Assembly (NCBI GenBank): GCA_025463565.1
Contig: JAODAT010000065.1
Coordinates: forward strand, 1 to 47,921
Reading direction: 5' to 3'
From: Microbacteriaceae bacterium
Lineage (GTDB): Bacteria; Actinomycetota; Actinomycetes; Actinomycetales; Microbacteriaceae
DNA: 47,921 bases
The notes below the pieces were generated by a model. It saw nothing but the letters and a program-made list of their open reading frames with translations. It was not told the origin of the DNA and did not search any database. Shown piece by piece: positions 13,431 to 24,633 of the stretch. Each line of letters opens with the position of its first letter. The stretch's first letter is position 1. A program made the position numbers and the translations under genes.

Positions 13431-14336
13431 GTGGCTGACAACAAGAAGACTTCCGACGAGATCGGTTCCAGCCGCGTCAAGCGCGGGCTCGCCGAGATGC
13501 TCAAGGGCGGCGTCATCATGGATGTCGTCACGGCCGAGCAGGCGCGCATCGCCGAAGACGCCGGGGCCGTCGCGGTCATGGCGCTGGAGCGCGTGCCGGC
13601 GGACATCCGCTCCCAGGGCGGCGTCGCCCGCATGAGCGACCCCGACCTCATCGACAGCATCATCGCCGAGGTCTCCATCCCCGTCATGGCGAAGGCACGC
13701 ATCGGTCACTTCGTCGAGGCGCAGGTGCTGCAGGCACTCAAGGTCGACTACATCGACGAGTCCGAAGTGCTGAGCCCCGCCGACTACGTCAACCACATCG
13801 ACAAGTGGCCATTCACCGTTCCCTTCGTCTGCGGCGCGACCAACCTCGGCGAGGCGCTCCGCCGCATCAACGAGGGTGCGGCGATGATCCGCTCGAAGGG
13901 CGAGGCCGGCACCGGCGACGTCTCCGAGGCGACCAAGCACATCCGCACCATCACCGGCGAGATCAACAAGCTCAAGTCGATGACGAAAGACGAGCTCTAC
14001 GTGGCAGCCAAAGACCTGCAGGCGCCCTACGACCTCGTGCTCGAGGTCGCGACGACAGGCAAGCTGCCGGTCGTGCTGTTCACCGCTGGTGGTGTCGCCA
14101 CTCCGGCCGACGCCGCGCTCATGATGCAGCTCGGTGCGGACGGTGTCTTCGTCGGTTCCGGCATTTTCAAGTCCGGCGACCCGGCAAAGCGCGCCGCGGC
14201 GATCGTGAAGGCCACCACCTTCTTCGACGACCCCGCCGTGATCACCGAGGCGTCCCGTGGACTCGGCGAGGCGATGGTCGGCATCAACGTCTCCGACATC
14301 CCGGCGCCGCACCTCCTCGCATCGCGTGGCTGGTAG
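13431..14336 (+). CDS. pdxS: Pyridoxal 5'-phosphate synthase subunit PdxS
   Basis: A 301-residue (beta/alpha)8 synthase that makes PLP from ribose 5-phosphate, glyceraldehyde 3-phosphate and ammonia from PdxT. GTG 13431 has AGAGG 5 bases upstream. Substrate residues are visible: D31 (MDVV), K88 ([10 protein letters not shown]) and the [11 protein letters not shown] phosphate loop. It overlaps pdxT by 11 bases, so the two subunits are made together for the 12:12 complex. Confidence 0.97.
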   Translation: MADNKKTSDEIGSSRVKRGLAEMLKGGVIMDVVTAEQARIAEDAGAVAVMALERVPADIRSQGGVARMSDPDLIDSIIAEVSIPVMAKARIGHFVEAQVLQALKVDYIDESEVLSPADYVNHIDKWPFTVPFVCGATNLGEALRRINEGAAMIRSKGEAGTGDVSEATKHIRTITGEINKLKSMTKDELYVAAKDLQAPYDLVLEVATTGKLPVVLFTAGGVATPADAALMMQLGADGVFVGSGIFKSGDPAKRAAAIVKATTFFDDPAVITEASRGLGEAMVGINVSDIPAPHLLASRGW

Positions 14337-14910
14337 CAGTCGGGTCGGCGTCCTCGCGCTCCAGGGCGATTTTCGCGAGCACATAGCGGTACTGAACGGG
14401 CTGGGCGCGGATGCCGTGCCGGTGCGCCGCCCCGAAGAGCTGGCCACGGTGGACGGCTTGATCATCCCCGGCGGCGAATCCAGCGTCATGGACAAGCTTT
14501 CGCGCATGTTCGGGCTGGCCGAGCCGCTTAAGCAGGCGATCGCTGGCGGCCTGCCGGTGTACGGCACCTGCGCCGGCCTCATCATGATCGCGGACACCGT
14601 GCTCGATGCGATTACGGGGCAGGAGAGTCTCGGCGGCCTCGACATTCGTGTGAGGCGCAACGCGTTCGGCTCGCAGCTGGATTCGTTCGAGACCGAACTG
14701 GAGATCCCGGTGCTCGGCGACCCGCCGGTGCATGCCGTGTTCATCCGGGCGCCCATCGTCGAGAGCGTCGGCGATGACGTGACGGTGCTCTCGTCCCTGA
14801 ACGACGGGCGCATCGTCGCCGTCGAGCAGGGATCGCTGCTCGGCACGTCGTTCCACCCCGAGATGACCGGCGACACCCGCTTCCACGAGTACTTCCTCAG
14901 CAAACTCTGA
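14326..14910 (+). CDS. pdxT: PLP synthase glutaminase subunit PdxT
   Basis: A 194-residue class I glutamine amidotransferase that feeds ammonia to PdxS. It starts at GTG 14326 inside the pdxS end. The catalytic triad is visible: C82 (YGTCAGLI), H177 and E179 (SFHPEMTGD), plus the PGGESS loop (48-53). Length is normal for the family. Confidence 0.96.
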   Translation: MAGSSRVGVLALQGDFREHIAVLNGLGADAVPVRRPEELATVDGLIIPGGESSVMDKLSRMFGLAEPLKQAIAGGLPVYGTCAGLIMIADTVLDAITGQESLGGLDIRVRRNAFGSQLDSFETELEIPVLGDPPVHAVFIRAPIVESVGDDVTVLSSLNDGRIVAVEQGSLLGTSFHPEMTGDTRFHEYFLSKL

Positions 14911-14930
14911 GGGTGCGGGAGACTGGGCGC

Positions 14931-15545
14931 ATGAAGCTCTACTCCGACTTCCCCGCCCGCCGCACCCGCCAGGTCTTCGCCGACCTCATCGCCCTCGGCT
15001 CGATCGCCCTCTTCGTCTGGCTGGGGGTGTCGCTCTACCAGCTGGTCGACCGGCTCGCCGCCTTCGGGGTCGACCTCGAGAACGCCGGCGCGGGCTTTCG
15101 AAAGACCATGTCGGACGTGGGCAAGAACCTGGGCGGCGTGCCCTTCATCGGCAGCGGCATCCGCGCGCCGTTCGACGGAGCGAGCAACGCGGGAAAGGCT
15201 CTCGAGACCGCCGGCCAGAACCAGCAGGATGCCGTCGGCCAGCTGGCGACCGCGCTCGGCTTCGGCGTCGCGCTCGTTCCGATCCTGTTCGTGCTGCTGA
15301 TCTGGCTGGTGCCGCGCATCCGCTTCATCCGCAGGGCGTCGAGTGCGAAGCGCAGCGTTCGTGGGGGAGCTGGCGTCGAGCTGCTCGCGCTGAGGGCGTT
15401 GGCGACCCAGCGGTTGTCGTCAATCGCGAAGGTCGATCCGGACCCGATGGGCGCATGGCGGCGTGGGGACCAGAAGGTGATGCGCGAGCTGGCGGCTCTC
15501 GAGCTGCGTGCTTCAGGGGTGAAGCTGCGACCGCAGATACAATAG
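14931..15545 (+). CDS. Membrane protein with two transmembrane segments, unknown function
   Basis: A 204-residue protein from ATG 14931 with GGGAG about 9 bases upstream. Membrane segments are at about 17-38 and 108-128, joined by an extracytoplasmic-type loop with a Gly-rich centre ([17 protein letters not shown]). A basic cytoplasmic tail of about 75 residues follows. It is placed between pdxT and yebC. I know this as a conserved actinobacterial hypothetical type but cannot assign a function. Confidence 0.8.
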   Translation: MKLYSDFPARRTRQVFADLIALGSIALFVWLGVSLYQLVDRLAAFGVDLENAGAGFRKTMSDVGKNLGGVPFIGSGIRAPFDGASNAGKALETAGQNQQDAVGQLATALGFGVALVPILFVLLIWLVPRIRFIRRASSAKRSVRGGAGVELLALRALATQRLSSIAKVDPDPMGAWRRGDQKVMRELAALELRASGVKLRPQIQ

Positions 15546-15550
15546 GCAGC

Positions 15551-16312
15551 ATGTCAGGCCACTCCAAATGGGCAACCACCAAGCACCAGAAGGCGATCAA
15601 AGACTCTCGCCGTGCCAAGTCGTTCGCCAAGCTCATCAAGAACATCGAAGTCGCGGCGAAGATGGGCGGTGCCGACCTGTCGGGTAACCCGACTCTCGTC
15701 GACGCGATCCAGAAGGCGAAGAAGACTTCTGTACCGAACTCGAATATCGACTCGGCGGTCAAGCGCGGTTCCGGCCAGCTCGGCGAAGCGGTCGACTACC
15801 AGACCATCATGTACGAGGGCTATGGCGCCGGCGGCGTCGCCCTGCTCATCGAGTGTCTCACCGACAACCGCAATCGCGCGGCGGCGAACGTGCGCACGGT
15901 CATGACCCGCAACGGCGGCACCATGGGCGACCCGGGCAGCGTCGCATACAACTTCAGTCGCAAGGGCGTCATCTCCGTTACCAAGACGGATGCCGTCAGC
16001 GAAGACGACATCCTGGGAGCAGTGCTCGACGCGGGAGCGGAAGAGGTCAACGACCGCGGCCCCGGCTTCGAGATCGTCACCGAGCCGCACGACATGGTGG
16101 CGGCCCGCACCGCGCTCACCGACTCGGGTATCGAATACGACTCGGCGGATGTCGAGTTCGTTCCCGGCGTGACGATCGAGGTTGACCTGGAGACGGCGAA
16201 GAAGATCTTCAAGCTCATCGACGCGCTCGACGATGACGACGACGTGCAGAACGTCTACGCCAACTTCGAGATTCCGGCCGACGTACAGGCGCTGCTCGAC
16301 GACGAGGAATAG
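15551..16312 (+). CDS. yebC: YebC/PmpR family regulator
   Basis: A 253-residue protein starting with the family signature [14 protein letters not shown]. It has three domains, a basic N-terminal helical part and two alpha/beta parts, ending in an acidic tail. Family members are described as transcription regulators and, more recently, as translation factors easing stalls at certain motifs. It lies five bases after the membrane protein gene and three bases before ruvC, the usual actinobacterial order. Confidence 0.95.
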   Translation: MSGHSKWATTKHQKAIKDSRRAKSFAKLIKNIEVAAKMGGADLSGNPTLVDAIQKAKKTSVPNSNIDSAVKRGSGQLGEAVDYQTIMYEGYGAGGVALLIECLTDNRNRAAANVRTVMTRNGGTMGDPGSVAYNFSRKGVISVTKTDAVSEDDILGAVLDAGAEEVNDRGPGFEIVTEPHDMVAARTALTDSGIEYDSADVEFVPGVTIEVDLETAKKIFKLIDALDDDDDVQNVYANFEIPADVQALLDDEE

Positions 16313-16315
16313 CGG

Positions 16316-16885
16316 ATGGTGAGGGTGCTGGGCATCGACCCGGGCCTCACGCGCTGTGGCGTAGGAATCGTCGACGTCACGGCGACACGTAAGGCGACCC
16401 TCGTGGAGGTCGTCGTCATCCGGACTCCGCACGAGATGCCTCTCGAGCAGCGCCTGATGACGGTCGGCGATGAGATCGAGCGGTTGCTCGACGAACATCG
16501 GCCGGACTCCGTCGCGATCGAGCGTGTGTTCGCCCAGCACAACCTCCGTACAGTCATGGGCACCGCCCAGATCAGCGGGGTCGCCCTGCACCTGGCCGCG
16601 AAGCGCGGACTGGCGGTGGGCCTGCACACACCGTCGGAGGTGAAGGCGGCGCTCACCGGGTACGGGTCGGCGGAGAAGAAGCAGGTTGCCACGATGGTGG
16701 CACGGGTGCTCGGGCTGGCGGAGCTGCCGAAGCCCGCTGATGCGTCTGATGCGCTTGCCATCGCCATCTGTCATGCCTGGCGCGCTGGGGGAGCGGTCGC
16801 TCCCGTTGTCGGCGCGCTGACTCCCGCGCAACGGGCGTGGCTGGCCGCGGAGAAGTCGGTCGGCAACCGTAGGCTGGCGCCATGA
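16316..16885 (+). CDS. ruvC: Holliday junction endonuclease RuvC
   Basis: A 189-residue RNase H-fold nuclease that cuts Holliday junctions. It begins with [17 protein letters not shown], with D8 as the first metal ligand. Further acidic ligands appear in VAIERVF and in the [12 protein letters not shown] segment. The start overlaps nothing upstream (three bases after yebC), and the stop overlaps ruvA by 4 bases. It acts with RuvAB in the resolvasome. Confidence 0.96.
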   Translation: MVRVLGIDPGLTRCGVGIVDVTATRKATLVEVVVIRTPHEMPLEQRLMTVGDEIERLLDEHRPDSVAIERVFAQHNLRTVMGTAQISGVALHLAAKRGLAVGLHTPSEVKAALTGYGSAEKKQVATMVARVLGLAELPKPADASDALAIAICHAWRAGGAVAPVVGALTPAQRAWLAAEKSVGNRRLAP

Positions 16886-17478
16886 TCTCCTCCATTCGCG
16901 GCGTGGTGGCGCACGTCGCCGGTACCACCGCCGTGCTCGAGGTCGGGGGAGTCGGACTGGCCGTCACGATCACTCCCCAGCACGCACTCACGCTGCGTGT
17001 CGGCAGCGAAGCGACCGTGCGCACGGCGCTGATCGTTCGCGAAGACGACCTGTCGCTCTTCGGTTTCCGCGACTCCGACGAACTCGCCGTTTTCGATCTG
17101 CTGCGCGGGGTTACCGGCGTCGGCCCGAAGTCGGCGATGGGCGTACTCGCGGAACTGAGCCCGGGCCAGGTGGCGGCGGCCGTCGCTACCGAAGACGATT
17201 CGGCGTTCCGCAGGGTGTCCGGAATCGGCCCGAAGACGGCGAAACTCATCGTGGTCTCCCTGGCCGGCAAGATGATCGTCGCGCCGAGCGCTGCGCCCGT
17301 CGCCGCGGTGTCGACAGTGAGCCAGAGCGTTCTCGTTGCGCTGATCGGGCTCGGCTGGTCGGAGCGCGCCGCTGCGCAGGCCGTCGACGACGCCATTGCC
17401 AGCGCAGGACCGGATGTCGCGGGCGACGTACCGCAGCTGCTGCGGCTCGCCCTCACCCAGTTCAGCGGAAGCCGATGA
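16882..17478 (+). CDS. ruvA: Holliday junction DNA helicase subunit RuvA
   Basis: A 198-residue protein with an OB-fold domain (1-65), two helix-hairpin-helix motifs ([17 protein letters not shown] and [15 protein letters not shown]) and a C-terminal RuvB-binding domain (about 145-198). It forms the tetramer that holds the four-way junction flat. ATGA overlaps on both sides couple it to ruvC and ruvB. Confidence 0.96.
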   Translation: MISSIRGVVAHVAGTTAVLEVGGVGLAVTITPQHALTLRVGSEATVRTALIVREDDLSLFGFRDSDELAVFDLLRGVTGVGPKSAMGVLAELSPGQVAAAVATEDDSAFRRVSGIGPKTAKLIVVSLAGKMIVAPSAAPVAAVSTVSQSVLVALIGLGWSERAAAQAVDDAIASAGPDVAGDVPQLLRLALTQFSGSR

Positions 17479-18545
17479 GCAGCGGCATCATGAACGGCGC
17501 GGAGGACCCCTCGGTCGCCGTGGTTCGTCCAACACCCGAGTCGGATGCCGAGCTCGCCTTCGAGGGTGCCCTGCGCCCGAAGTCGCTGGCCGAGTTCGTC
17601 GGGCAGGTGAAGGTGCGCGCGCAGCTGCAGCTGCTGCTCGATGCCGCCCGCATCCAGAATCGCACTCCCGACCACATCCTGCTTTCGGGGCCTCCCGGCC
17701 TCGGCAAGACGACCCTGGCGATGATCGTCGCCCAGGAGAGCGGCCGGCCGCTGCGACTCTCGAGCGGCCCGGCCATCCAGCACGCTGGCGATCTCGCGGC
17801 CGTGCTGTCATCGCTCGTTCCGGGCGAGATCCTGTTCATCGACGAGATCCACCGCATGGCGCGCTCCGCGGAGGAGATGCTCTACCTCGCGATGGAGGAT
17901 TTCCGCATCGACATCATGGTCGGCAAGGGTGCCGGGGCGACGAGCATCCCACTGGACCTGGCGCCGTTTACTCTCGTCGGGGCGACCACCCGATCCGGAC
18001 TGCTGCCGAACCCGTTGCGTGATCGGTTCGGGTTCACCGCCCACCTTGAGTTCTACTCGGAGCCGGAGCTCGAGCAGGTGCTGGTGCGTGCGGCGAGCCT
18101 GCTCGACCTGCCGGTGGACGGGCGTGCCCTTGCCGAGATCGCCGGGCGCTGTCGAGGAACCCCGCGCATTGCGAACCGGTTGCTGCGGAGAGTGCGCGAC
18201 TACATGCTCGTGCACGGAACCGTTGACGGACTGAGCGCCGTTCATGCCGCGCTGGAGCTGTACGACGTCGACGACCTCGGGCTGGACCGGCTGGACCGCG
18301 CGGTCATGCAGACGATCCTCACCCGATTCGACGGCGGACCGGTCGGGCTCAACACACTCGCGGTGTCGGTGGGCGAGGAATCGGAGACCATCGAGTCGGT
18401 GGTTGAGCCGTTCCTGGTGCGCATCGGGCTGATCACGCGCACTCCGCGTGGGCGGGTGGCGACCAGCGCGGCATGGAAGCATTTCGGCCTGCCGCATCCT
18501 GCTGCCTCCCAGCCCAGCGGAACCCTCTTCGGAGATGACCTATAA
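17475..18545 (+). CDS. ruvB: Holliday junction branch-migration ATPase RuvB
   Basis: A 356-residue AAA+ motor. Walker A is GPPGLGKT (72-79), Walker B is ILFIDEIH (119-126), sensor 1 is in LVGATTRSG, the arginine finger region is NPLRDRFG, and a winged-helix domain follows (about 275-345). It starts inside the ruvA stop. The last gene of the ruv set, it is followed by a 73-base gap before yajC. Confidence 0.97.
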   Translation: MSSGIMNGAEDPSVAVVRPTPESDAELAFEGALRPKSLAEFVGQVKVRAQLQLLLDAARIQNRTPDHILLSGPPGLGKTTLAMIVAQESGRPLRLSSGPAIQHAGDLAAVLSSLVPGEILFIDEIHRMARSAEEMLYLAMEDFRIDIMVGKGAGATSIPLDLAPFTLVGATTRSGLLPNPLRDRFGFTAHLEFYSEPELEQVLVRAASLLDLPVDGRALAEIAGRCRGTPRIANRLLRRVRDYMLVHGTVDGLSAVHAALELYDVDDLGLDRLDRAVMQTILTRFDGGPVGLNTLAVSVGEESETIESVVEPFLVRIGLITRTPRGRVATSAAWKHFGLPHPAASQPSGTLFGDDL

Positions 18546-18618
18546 TTCAAGCTGGCACCACAGCGCACAGGGCTAGACTCCCGGTGTTTCTCTTCAAGAA
18601 CTCGGAAGGTTCTCCCCC

Positions 18619-19074
18619 ATGAATGACTACACGCTCATCCTTGTCGCCGTCGCGTTGGCGGTGTTCGTGTTCTTTCAGTTCAGAAGTTCCCGCAAGCGCC
18701 GTCGGGACACCGAAGAGCGCGCGAAGCAGATCGTTCCCGGTGTCGAGGTCATGACCAACTACGGTCTGTTCGGCACCATCAAGTCGATCGACGATGACAA
18801 CAACTTCGCGTTTCTCGAGGTCTCGCCCGGCACCGTAATCAAGGTGCACAAGTCGACGATCCTCAAGGCGGCGGATGACATCGTGGCCCCCGAGTCGCTC
18901 GAAGAGCTGTCGGAAGAGGGCGGCGGCAACACGGCGATCGAGCTCAACCAGGACCACGCGATCACTACCGACGAGCCGAAGTACGGGCAGCGGGTCGACC
19001 CCACCACTGGTAGCGCTGCACCGGCGAAGAAGCCGGCGGCCCGCAAACCCAGCACAAAAAAGAACGACGAGTAG
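18619..19074 (+). CDS. yajC: Preprotein translocase accessory subunit YajC
   Basis: A 151-residue protein with one N-terminal membrane segment (about 4-20, TLILVAVALAVFVFFQF), a basic turn (RSSRKRRRD) and the conserved YajC core PGVEVMTNYGLFGTIKSID. The tail after residue 100 is long, acidic then Lys/Pro/Ala-rich, and longer than in E. coli. It assists SecDF. Confidence 0.93.
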   Translation: MNDYTLILVAVALAVFVFFQFRSSRKRRRDTEERAKQIVPGVEVMTNYGLFGTIKSIDDDNNFAFLEVSPGTVIKVHKSTILKAADDIVAPESLEELSEEGGGNTAIELNQDHAITTDEPKYGQRVDPTTGSAAPAKKPAARKPSTKKNDE

Positions 19075-19170
19075 CACCATCCTGAACCGCCCGCTCACCG
19101 GTCGTGAGTGGGCCCTCCAGTGAGTCGGTAGGCTGCGGCCTCGGCACGCGCGAAGAAAGCAGAGTTCCCC

Positions 19171-20925
19171 GTGGCAAAAACGACCCCGGTCAAGAGAGCG
19201 GTCCGTTCCCTCGTCTGGCTCCTCGTGATCCTCGGCGTTCTCGTTGGCGTGAACGCGCTGCAGGCGCTCATCGACGGAGGTCCGAAGGCGATCATCGCCG
19301 GCCAGACCTGGGTGCCGAAGCTCGGGCTCGACCTCGAGGGCGGCACGGAGATCATCCTGCAGCCGGTCGTCGCAAAGGGGCAGTCCGCCCCGACCGCTGA
19401 CCAGCTCAACCAGGCCGTCTCGATCATCCGGGAGCGAGTCAACGCGAGCGGTCTTTCCGAGACCGAGATCAGCACGCAGGGCTCGCAGAACGTCGTCGTG
19501 TCGATCCCCGGTGTTCCCAGCCAGTCGACGATCAACAGCATCGAGGAGAGCGCGAAGCTCGAGTTCCGTGCCGTTCTCGAGACGGATGCGGCATCCACCA
19601 GTTCGGTGGGCTCGGCAAGCGCGACGCCGTCCGCCTCCGATTTCAGCACCCTGCCGGCGACTCCGAGCACGAAGCCCACCAACGCGAGCGACCTCGCCTA
19701 CGTGACACCGAGGCTCGCCGCCGAGTTCGCCGCCTTCACCTGCGACCAGGTGACGACCGAGAACACCGCGGCCGCCGATCCGAAGAAACCGCTGATCACC
19801 TGCGACGACACCTCGACCTACAAATATATCCTCGGCCCGGCCGAGGTCTCGGGTGAAGACATCAGCGACGCGAATGCGGGGCTCGTCACCACCAGCCAGG
19901 GCACCAGCACCGGCCAGTGGGCCGTCAACATCATCTTCAACTCGAAGGGCACCAGCGAGTTCGCGACGGTCACCACCCGCCTGAACGCCCTCACCGGAGC
20001 ACTGAACCAGTTCGCGATCGTGCTCGACGGCCGCATCATCTCGGCGCCGACGACAAATGCCGTCATCACCGATGGAAAGCCGCAGATCACCGGCTCGTTC
20101 ACGCAGACCACAGCGCAGGCCCTCGCGAACCAGCTCAAGTACGGCTCGCTGCCGATCAGCTTCAAGGTGCAGTCGAACAACACCATCACCGCGACGCTGG
20201 GCGCCACCCAACTCCAGGCAGGCCTTCTCGCGGGCCTGATCGGCCTCATCCTGGTCGTGCTCTATTCGCTGCTCCAGTACCGCTCGCTCGCCTCGATCAC
20301 GATCTTCTCGCTGGTGGTCGCCGCCGCCATCACCTACCTGGTGCTGTTGTTCCTCGGCCAGCGGAACGGCGTGCGACTGTCTCTCGCGAGCATCGCGGGC
20401 CTCATCGTGGCCATCGGTATCACCGCGGACTCCTTCATCGTGTACTTCGAGCGAATACGTGACGAGCTGCGTGACGGCAGGCCGCTCGAGACCGCCGTCG
20501 AGGCGGGCTGGGGGCGGGCGATCCGCACCATCCTCGCCTCCGACGCTGTCAACTTCCTCGCGGCGGCCATCCTCTACATCGTCGCCGTTGGCAACGTGAA
20601 GGGCTTCGCGCTCACGCTCGGCATCACGACCCTCGTCGACCTGGTTGTCGTCACGCTGTTCACGCACCCGATGCTCCAGGTGATCGCGCAGCGTCCGTTC
20701 TTCTACGAGGGCCACCGCTTCAGCGGGCTCGACCCGAAGGCGCTCGGCGCCATCTACCGTGGCCGAGCTCAGTTCCGCACACCCGCCCTGGCCGGAGCGA
20801 AGAAGGGTGCGGCCGGTGAGGCCGCCCGTCGCCAGACCATCGCCGAGCGCAAGGCAGCCGAGCTCAACGGGCCCACTAAACCGGGGCCGACGAAACCAAC
20901 ACCGACGAAGGGAAAGGATTCCTGA
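19171..20925 (+). CDS. secD: Protein translocase subunit SecD
   Basis: A 584-residue RND-type membrane protein that, with SecF, uses the proton gradient to pull exported proteins outward. It starts at GTG 19171. TM1 spans about 12-30, then LGLDLEGGTEIIL (the conserved D1 motif), a large external P1 region with a Ser/Thr/Ala-rich low-complexity insert around 135-165, and five more membrane segments from about 350. The C-terminal cytoplasmic tail is rich in Lys/Pro/Thr. It overlaps secF by one base. Confidence 0.96.
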   Translation: MAKTTPVKRAVRSLVWLLVILGVLVGVNALQALIDGGPKAIIAGQTWVPKLGLDLEGGTEIILQPVVAKGQSAPTADQLNQAVSIIRERVNASGLSETEISTQGSQNVVVSIPGVPSQSTINSIEESAKLEFRAVLETDAASTSSVGSASATPSASDFSTLPATPSTKPTNASDLAYVTPRLAAEFAAFTCDQVTTENTAAADPKKPLITCDDTSTYKYILGPAEVSGEDISDANAGLVTTSQGTSTGQWAVNIIFNSKGTSEFATVTTRLNALTGALNQFAIVLDGRIISAPTTNAVITDGKPQITGSFTQTTAQALANQLKYGSLPISFKVQSNNTITATLGATQLQAGLLAGLIGLILVVLYSLLQYRSLASITIFSLVVAAAITYLVLLFLGQRNGVRLSLASIAGLIVAIGITADSFIVYFERIRDELRDGRPLETAVEAGWGRAIRTILASDAVNFLAAAILYIVAVGNVKGFALTLGITTLVDLVVVTLFTHPMLQVIAQRPFFYEGHRFSGLDPKALGAIYRGRAQFRTPALAGAKKGAAGEAARRQTIAERKAAELNGPTKPGPTKPTPTKGKDS

Positions 20926-21944
20926 TGGCCAGCTTCTCCCAGTTCGGTAATGACCTCTACACGGGCAAGCGTTCCTACAACATCGTTGGATCGCGGCGCA
21001 TCTGGTGGATCGTCTCCGGTGTGCTCCTGTTGATCGTGATCGTCGGCACGGCGTTGCACGGCGGATTCGCCTTCGGTATCGAGTTCCGTGGCGGCTCGCA
21101 GTTCCAGATCTCCGCCGCGAAGAACCTCAGCCAGACCTTCGCCGGCAATACGGTCAAGGCCGTGGTCCCCAGTACCCAGCCAGTGGTCACGATCGTCGGA
21201 GCGAACGACGTGCGCATCCAGACCGACCAGCTCACCACCAAGCAGAGCGTGGCCGTGACCGATGCCCTGGCAAAGGCGTACAACGTCAAGCAGACGCAGG
21301 TTGCCAACTCGTTCATCGGTGCCACCTGGGGTGCCGACATCACCCGGCAGGCGATCACGGGTCTCGTCGCCTTCCTCGTGCTGGTGGCTATCGCCATGTC
21401 TCTGTACTTCCGAACGTGGAAGATGTCGGCCGCGGCGCTGATCGCTCTCGCGCACGACCTCATCATCACCGCCGGCGTGTACGGGCTGCTGCACATCGAG
21501 ATCACCCCGGCCGCCGTCATCGGCTTCCTGACCATCCTCGGGTACTCGCTCTATGACACGGTCGTGGTGTTCGACAAGATCCGGGAGAACACGTCGGAAG
21601 ACGGAGACCAGTCGCGTCGTACCTTCGGTGAATCGGTTAACCTCGCCGTCAACCAGACGCTGGTGCGATCGATCAACACGTCGGTCGTCGCGATCCTGCC
21701 GGTGGCCGGCATTCTGTTCATCGGCGCCATCCTTCTCGGCGCGGGCACCCTGCAGGACATCTCGCTCGCGCTGTTCATCGGAATCATCGTCAGCACGTAC
21801 TCGACGATCTTCATTGCGGCACCGCTGTACGCCACGTTCCGCAGCGGCGAGGATCGCATCAAGAAGCGCGACAAGCGCGCGCTTGCCGCCCGCGAGTCCA
21901 GCGTCGCGGGCACGAGTGTCGCCGCTGTCCCGGCGGCCAAATAA
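20925..21944 (+). CDS. secF: Protein translocase subunit SecF
   Basis: A 339-residue partner of SecD. TM1 is at about 28-46, followed by the FGIEFRGGSQFQI motif, a short P4-like external domain and five membrane segments including GFLTILGYSLYDTVVVFDKIREN, with the aspartates of the proton path. The start overlaps the secD stop (TGATG). The C-terminal tail is basic and Ala-rich. Confidence 0.96.
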   Translation: MASFSQFGNDLYTGKRSYNIVGSRRIWWIVSGVLLLIVIVGTALHGGFAFGIEFRGGSQFQISAAKNLSQTFAGNTVKAVVPSTQPVVTIVGANDVRIQTDQLTTKQSVAVTDALAKAYNVKQTQVANSFIGATWGADITRQAITGLVAFLVLVAIAMSLYFRTWKMSAAALIALAHDLIITAGVYGLLHIEITPAAVIGFLTILGYSLYDTVVVFDKIRENTSEDGDQSRRTFGESVNLAVNQTLVRSINTSVVAILPVAGILFIGAILLGAGTLQDISLALFIGIIVSTYSTIFIAAPLYATFRSGEDRIKKRDKRALAARESSVAGTSVAAVPAAK

Positions 21945-21965
21945 GCAACCAGGTTGGAGAACAAC

Positions 21966-22280
21966 ATGAGCGACCTCCCCGAAATCTCCACGGCCGAAGC
22001 GATCGAGCGCGTCAAGTCGGGCACCTATCTGATTGACGTGCGCGAGCAGGACGAATGGGATGCCGGCCACGCCGATGGCGCCCATCTGGTGCCGATGTCG
22101 CGCCTGAACGAGCTGATGGCCGAGGTTCCGACCGACGAGCAGGTGCTGGTGATCTGCCAGGCCGGCGGCCGCTCGGCCCGGGTCACAAAAGCCTTGCTCG
22201 ATGCCGGCTACGACGTGGTGAACGTCGCGGGCGGTACCGGTGCCTGGGCGGACGCCGGCGGCGACATCGTCGTTCCGTAG
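21966..22280 (+). CDS. Single-domain rhodanese-like protein
   Basis: A 104-residue protein; ATG 21966 fits the GGAG at 21955-21958 better than the upstream start at 21954. It is a complete rhodanese fold with the active-site cysteine C64 in ICQAGGRSARV and the LIDVREQDEW motif (22-31). Such proteins move sulfane sulfur from thiosulfate or persulfides to acceptors. It sits between secF and rel, with no evident partner. Confidence 0.9.
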   Translation: MSDLPEISTAEAIERVKSGTYLIDVREQDEWDAGHADGAHLVPMSRLNELMAEVPTDEQVLVICQAGGRSARVTKALLDAGYDVVNVAGGTGAWADAGGDIVVP

Positions 22281-22350
22281 CTGACGCGCACAGCGAACGC
22301 GGCGGGCGGCGCAGGCTCCGGATGCTAACTTTGCTGAAGGAGGCGAGCGC

Positions 22351-24633
22351 ATGACCGAGACGACGACACCGCGTCAGGCAGCCGCGCCCGAACCCGCCGC
22401 CAGCCCCACGGGATCCCTTCGCACGCTCCTCCCGCGCATCTTCTCCCGTGCCCAGCCGACCGGTTCGGTCGACCGGCTCATCAAGACCGCGAAGATGCAT
22501 CATCCGAAGTCGGATGTCAGCATCATCGAGCGCGCATACGCGACCGCGGAACTCGCTCATCGCGGCCAGCTCCGCAAGAGCGGCGAGCCGTACATCACGC
22601 ACCCCGTAGCGGTGGCCCAGATTCTGGCCGACCTCGGGATCGGGCCGAAGACTCTTGCCGCCGCGCTCCTGCACGACACGGTGGAGGACACCGACTACAG
22701 CCTCGACCTGCTTCGCCACGACTTCGGCGACGAGATCGCGATGTTGGTTGACGGCGTCACGAAGCTCGACAAGCTCAAGTACGGAGACAGCGCGCAGGCC
22801 GAGACCGTGCGCAAGATGATCGTGGCCATGTCGAAAGACATCCGGGTACTGGTGATCAAGCTCGCGGACCGCCTGCACAATGCGCGCACCTGGGGCTTCG
22901 TGCCCACCGAGTCCGCGAAGCGCAAGGCCACGGAGACCCTGGAGATCTACGCTCCGCTGGCGCACCGCCTCGGCATCCAGAACATCAAGTGGGAGCTCGA
23001 AGACCTTTCCTTCGCGGTGCTCTACCCGAAGCTGTACGTCGAGATCGAGAACCTGGTCAAGCAGCGCACCCCGCAGCGCGAGGAATTCGTGCAGCAGGTG
23101 ATCAACGACGTCAACAATGACCTCAAGGCGTCGAAGATCAAGGGCAAGGTCGTCGGCCGCCCGAAGCAGTACTACTCGATCTACCAGAAGATGATCGTTC
23201 GCGGCCGCGACTTCGACGAGATCTACGACCTGGTCGGCATCCGTATCCTCGTCGGGTCGGTGCGCGATTGTTACGCCGTGCTCGGCTCGATTCACGCTAG
23301 GTGGAACCCGATTCCCGGGCGGTTCAAGGACTACATCGCCACCCCCAAGTTCAACCTGTACCAGTCCCTTCACACCACGGTGATCGGGCCGAAGGGCCGC
23401 GCGGTCGAGATTCAGATCCGCACCGAAGACATGCACCAGCGCGCTGAGTTCGGGGTGGCCGCGCACTGGAAGTACAAAGAGCGGGTCAACGGCGGCAAGA
23501 GCGTGGATACGCACGACGACGCCGACATGGCCTGGCTCGCGCACATCACCGACTGGCAGGCGGAGACCGCAGACCCGAACGAGTTCCTCGACAGCCTTCG
23601 CTTCGAGATCGGCGCGAAGGAGGTCTACGTCTTCACGCCACAGGGCAAGGTCATCGGCCTGCCTGCGGGTGCGACTCCCGTTGACTTCGCATACGCAGTG
23701 CACACCGAGGTGGGCCACCGCACCATGGGCTCCAAGGTGAACGGCCGGCTGGTACCCCTCGAGTCGACGCTCAACAGCGGCGATGTCGTCGAAGTGTTCA
23801 CCTCGAAGAATCCCGATGCCGGTCCGAGCCAGGGCTGGCTCAACTTCGTCAAGAGCCCGCGGGCCCGCAACAAGATCCGCCAGTGGTTCACCAAGGAACG
23901 TCGCGACGAGGCCATCGAGCAGGGCAAAGACGCGATCGCGCGGGCGATGCGCAAACAGAACCTGCCGCTGCAGCGCCTGATGAGCCAGGACTCGTTCAGC
24001 GAGGTCGCGTCGCAGATGCGCTACGACGACGTCTCTGCCCTGTACGCCGCGGTCGGTGAGGGGCATGTCTCCACGCAGTCGGTCATCGAGAAAGTACTCG
24101 CGTCCCTGCACACGCAGGCGGAGGGTGAAGACGCCGAGATCGAGTTCCCGAGCAAGGGGCGACCGAAGCAGCTTCGCAACAGCGATTCCGGTGTGCTCGT
24201 GCGCGGCCAACCCGACATCCTGGTCAAGCTGGCAAAGTGCTGTACTCCGGTGCCGGGAGACCCGATCATCGGCTTCGTCACCCGTGGGGCCGGTGTTTCT
24301 GTTCACCAGTCGACCTGCCACAACGTCACCTCGCTGCTCAATGAGCCCGAGCGGATGATCGAGGTCGAGTGGGCGCCGTCATCGTCGAGCGTGTTCCTGG
24401 TGCAGATCCAGATCGAGGCGCTCGATCGGGCGGGGCTGTTGTCAGACGTCACGCGCGTTCTCTCCGAGAACCACGTCAACATCCTGTCTGCGACGGTCTC
24501 GACATCGAGCGAGCGACTGGCGCTCAGCCGGTTCGTATTTGAGATGGGCGACACCACGCATCTGGACCGGGTGCTCAACGCGGTTCGCCGAATCGACGCG
24601 GTGTATGACGTCTACCGCGTAACCGGCGGCTGA
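22351..24633 (+). CDS. relA: Bifunctional (p)ppGpp synthetase/hydrolase (Rel)
   Basis: A 760-residue long RSH enzyme that makes and destroys the stringent-response alarmone. The HD hydrolase domain is intact: H84 (THP), H108-D109 (LLHDTVED) and D173 (LADRLHN). The synthetase domain has the RFKD motif (324-327), which is the RXKD type of bifunctional enzymes rather than the EXDD of synthesis-only RelA, and [11 protein letters not shown] (about 424-485), a Cys-containing region (KCCTPVPGD) and a C-terminal ACT domain follow. A GAAGGAGG site precedes the ATG. The last 22 bases overlap the convergent gene at 24612. Confidence 0.97.
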   Translation: MTETTTPRQAAAPEPAASPTGSLRTLLPRIFSRAQPTGSVDRLIKTAKMHHPKSDVSIIERAYATAELAHRGQLRKSGEPYITHPVAVAQILADLGIGPKTLAAALLHDTVEDTDYSLDLLRHDFGDEIAMLVDGVTKLDKLKYGDSAQAETVRKMIVAMSKDIRVLVIKLADRLHNARTWGFVPTESAKRKATETLEIYAPLAHRLGIQNIKWELEDLSFAVLYPKLYVEIENLVKQRTPQREEFVQQVINDVNNDLKASKIKGKVVGRPKQYYSIYQKMIVRGRDFDEIYDLVGIRILVGSVRDCYAVLGSIHARWNPIPGRFKDYIATPKFNLYQSLHTTVIGPKGRAVEIQIRTEDMHQRAEFGVAAHWKYKERVNGGKSVDTHDDADMAWLAHITDWQAETADPNEFLDSLRFEIGAKEVYVFTPQGKVIGLPAGATPVDFAYAVHTEVGHRTMGSKVNGRLVPLESTLNSGDVVEVFTSKNPDAGPSQGWLNFVKSPRARNKIRQWFTKERRDEAIEQGKDAIARAMRKQNLPLQRLMSQDSFSEVASQMRYDDVSALYAAVGEGHVSTQSVIEKVLASLHTQAEGEDAEIEFPSKGRPKQLRNSDSGVLVRGQPDILVKLAKCCTPVPGDPIIGFVTRGAGVSVHQSTCHNVTSLLNEPERMIEVEWAPSSSSVFLVQIQIEALDRAGLLSDVTRVLSENHVNILSATVSTSSERLALSRFVFEMGDTTHLDRVLNAVRRIDAVYDVYRVTGG

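Noticed and set aside
13389-14903. 504-residue minus-strand open frame opposite pdxST
   Set aside because: Antisense to two clear genes; no recognisable domain.
18541-18546. TATAAT as a -10 box for yajC
   Set aside because: It overlaps the ruvB stop codon and has no -35-like hexamer 16-18 bases upstream.
18547-20715. 722-residue minus-strand open frame opposite yajC/secD
   Set aside because: Shadow of real genes; highly charged low-complexity sequence without motifs.
22183-24321. 712-residue minus-strand open frame opposite rel
   Set aside because: Shadow of the well-supported rel gene.
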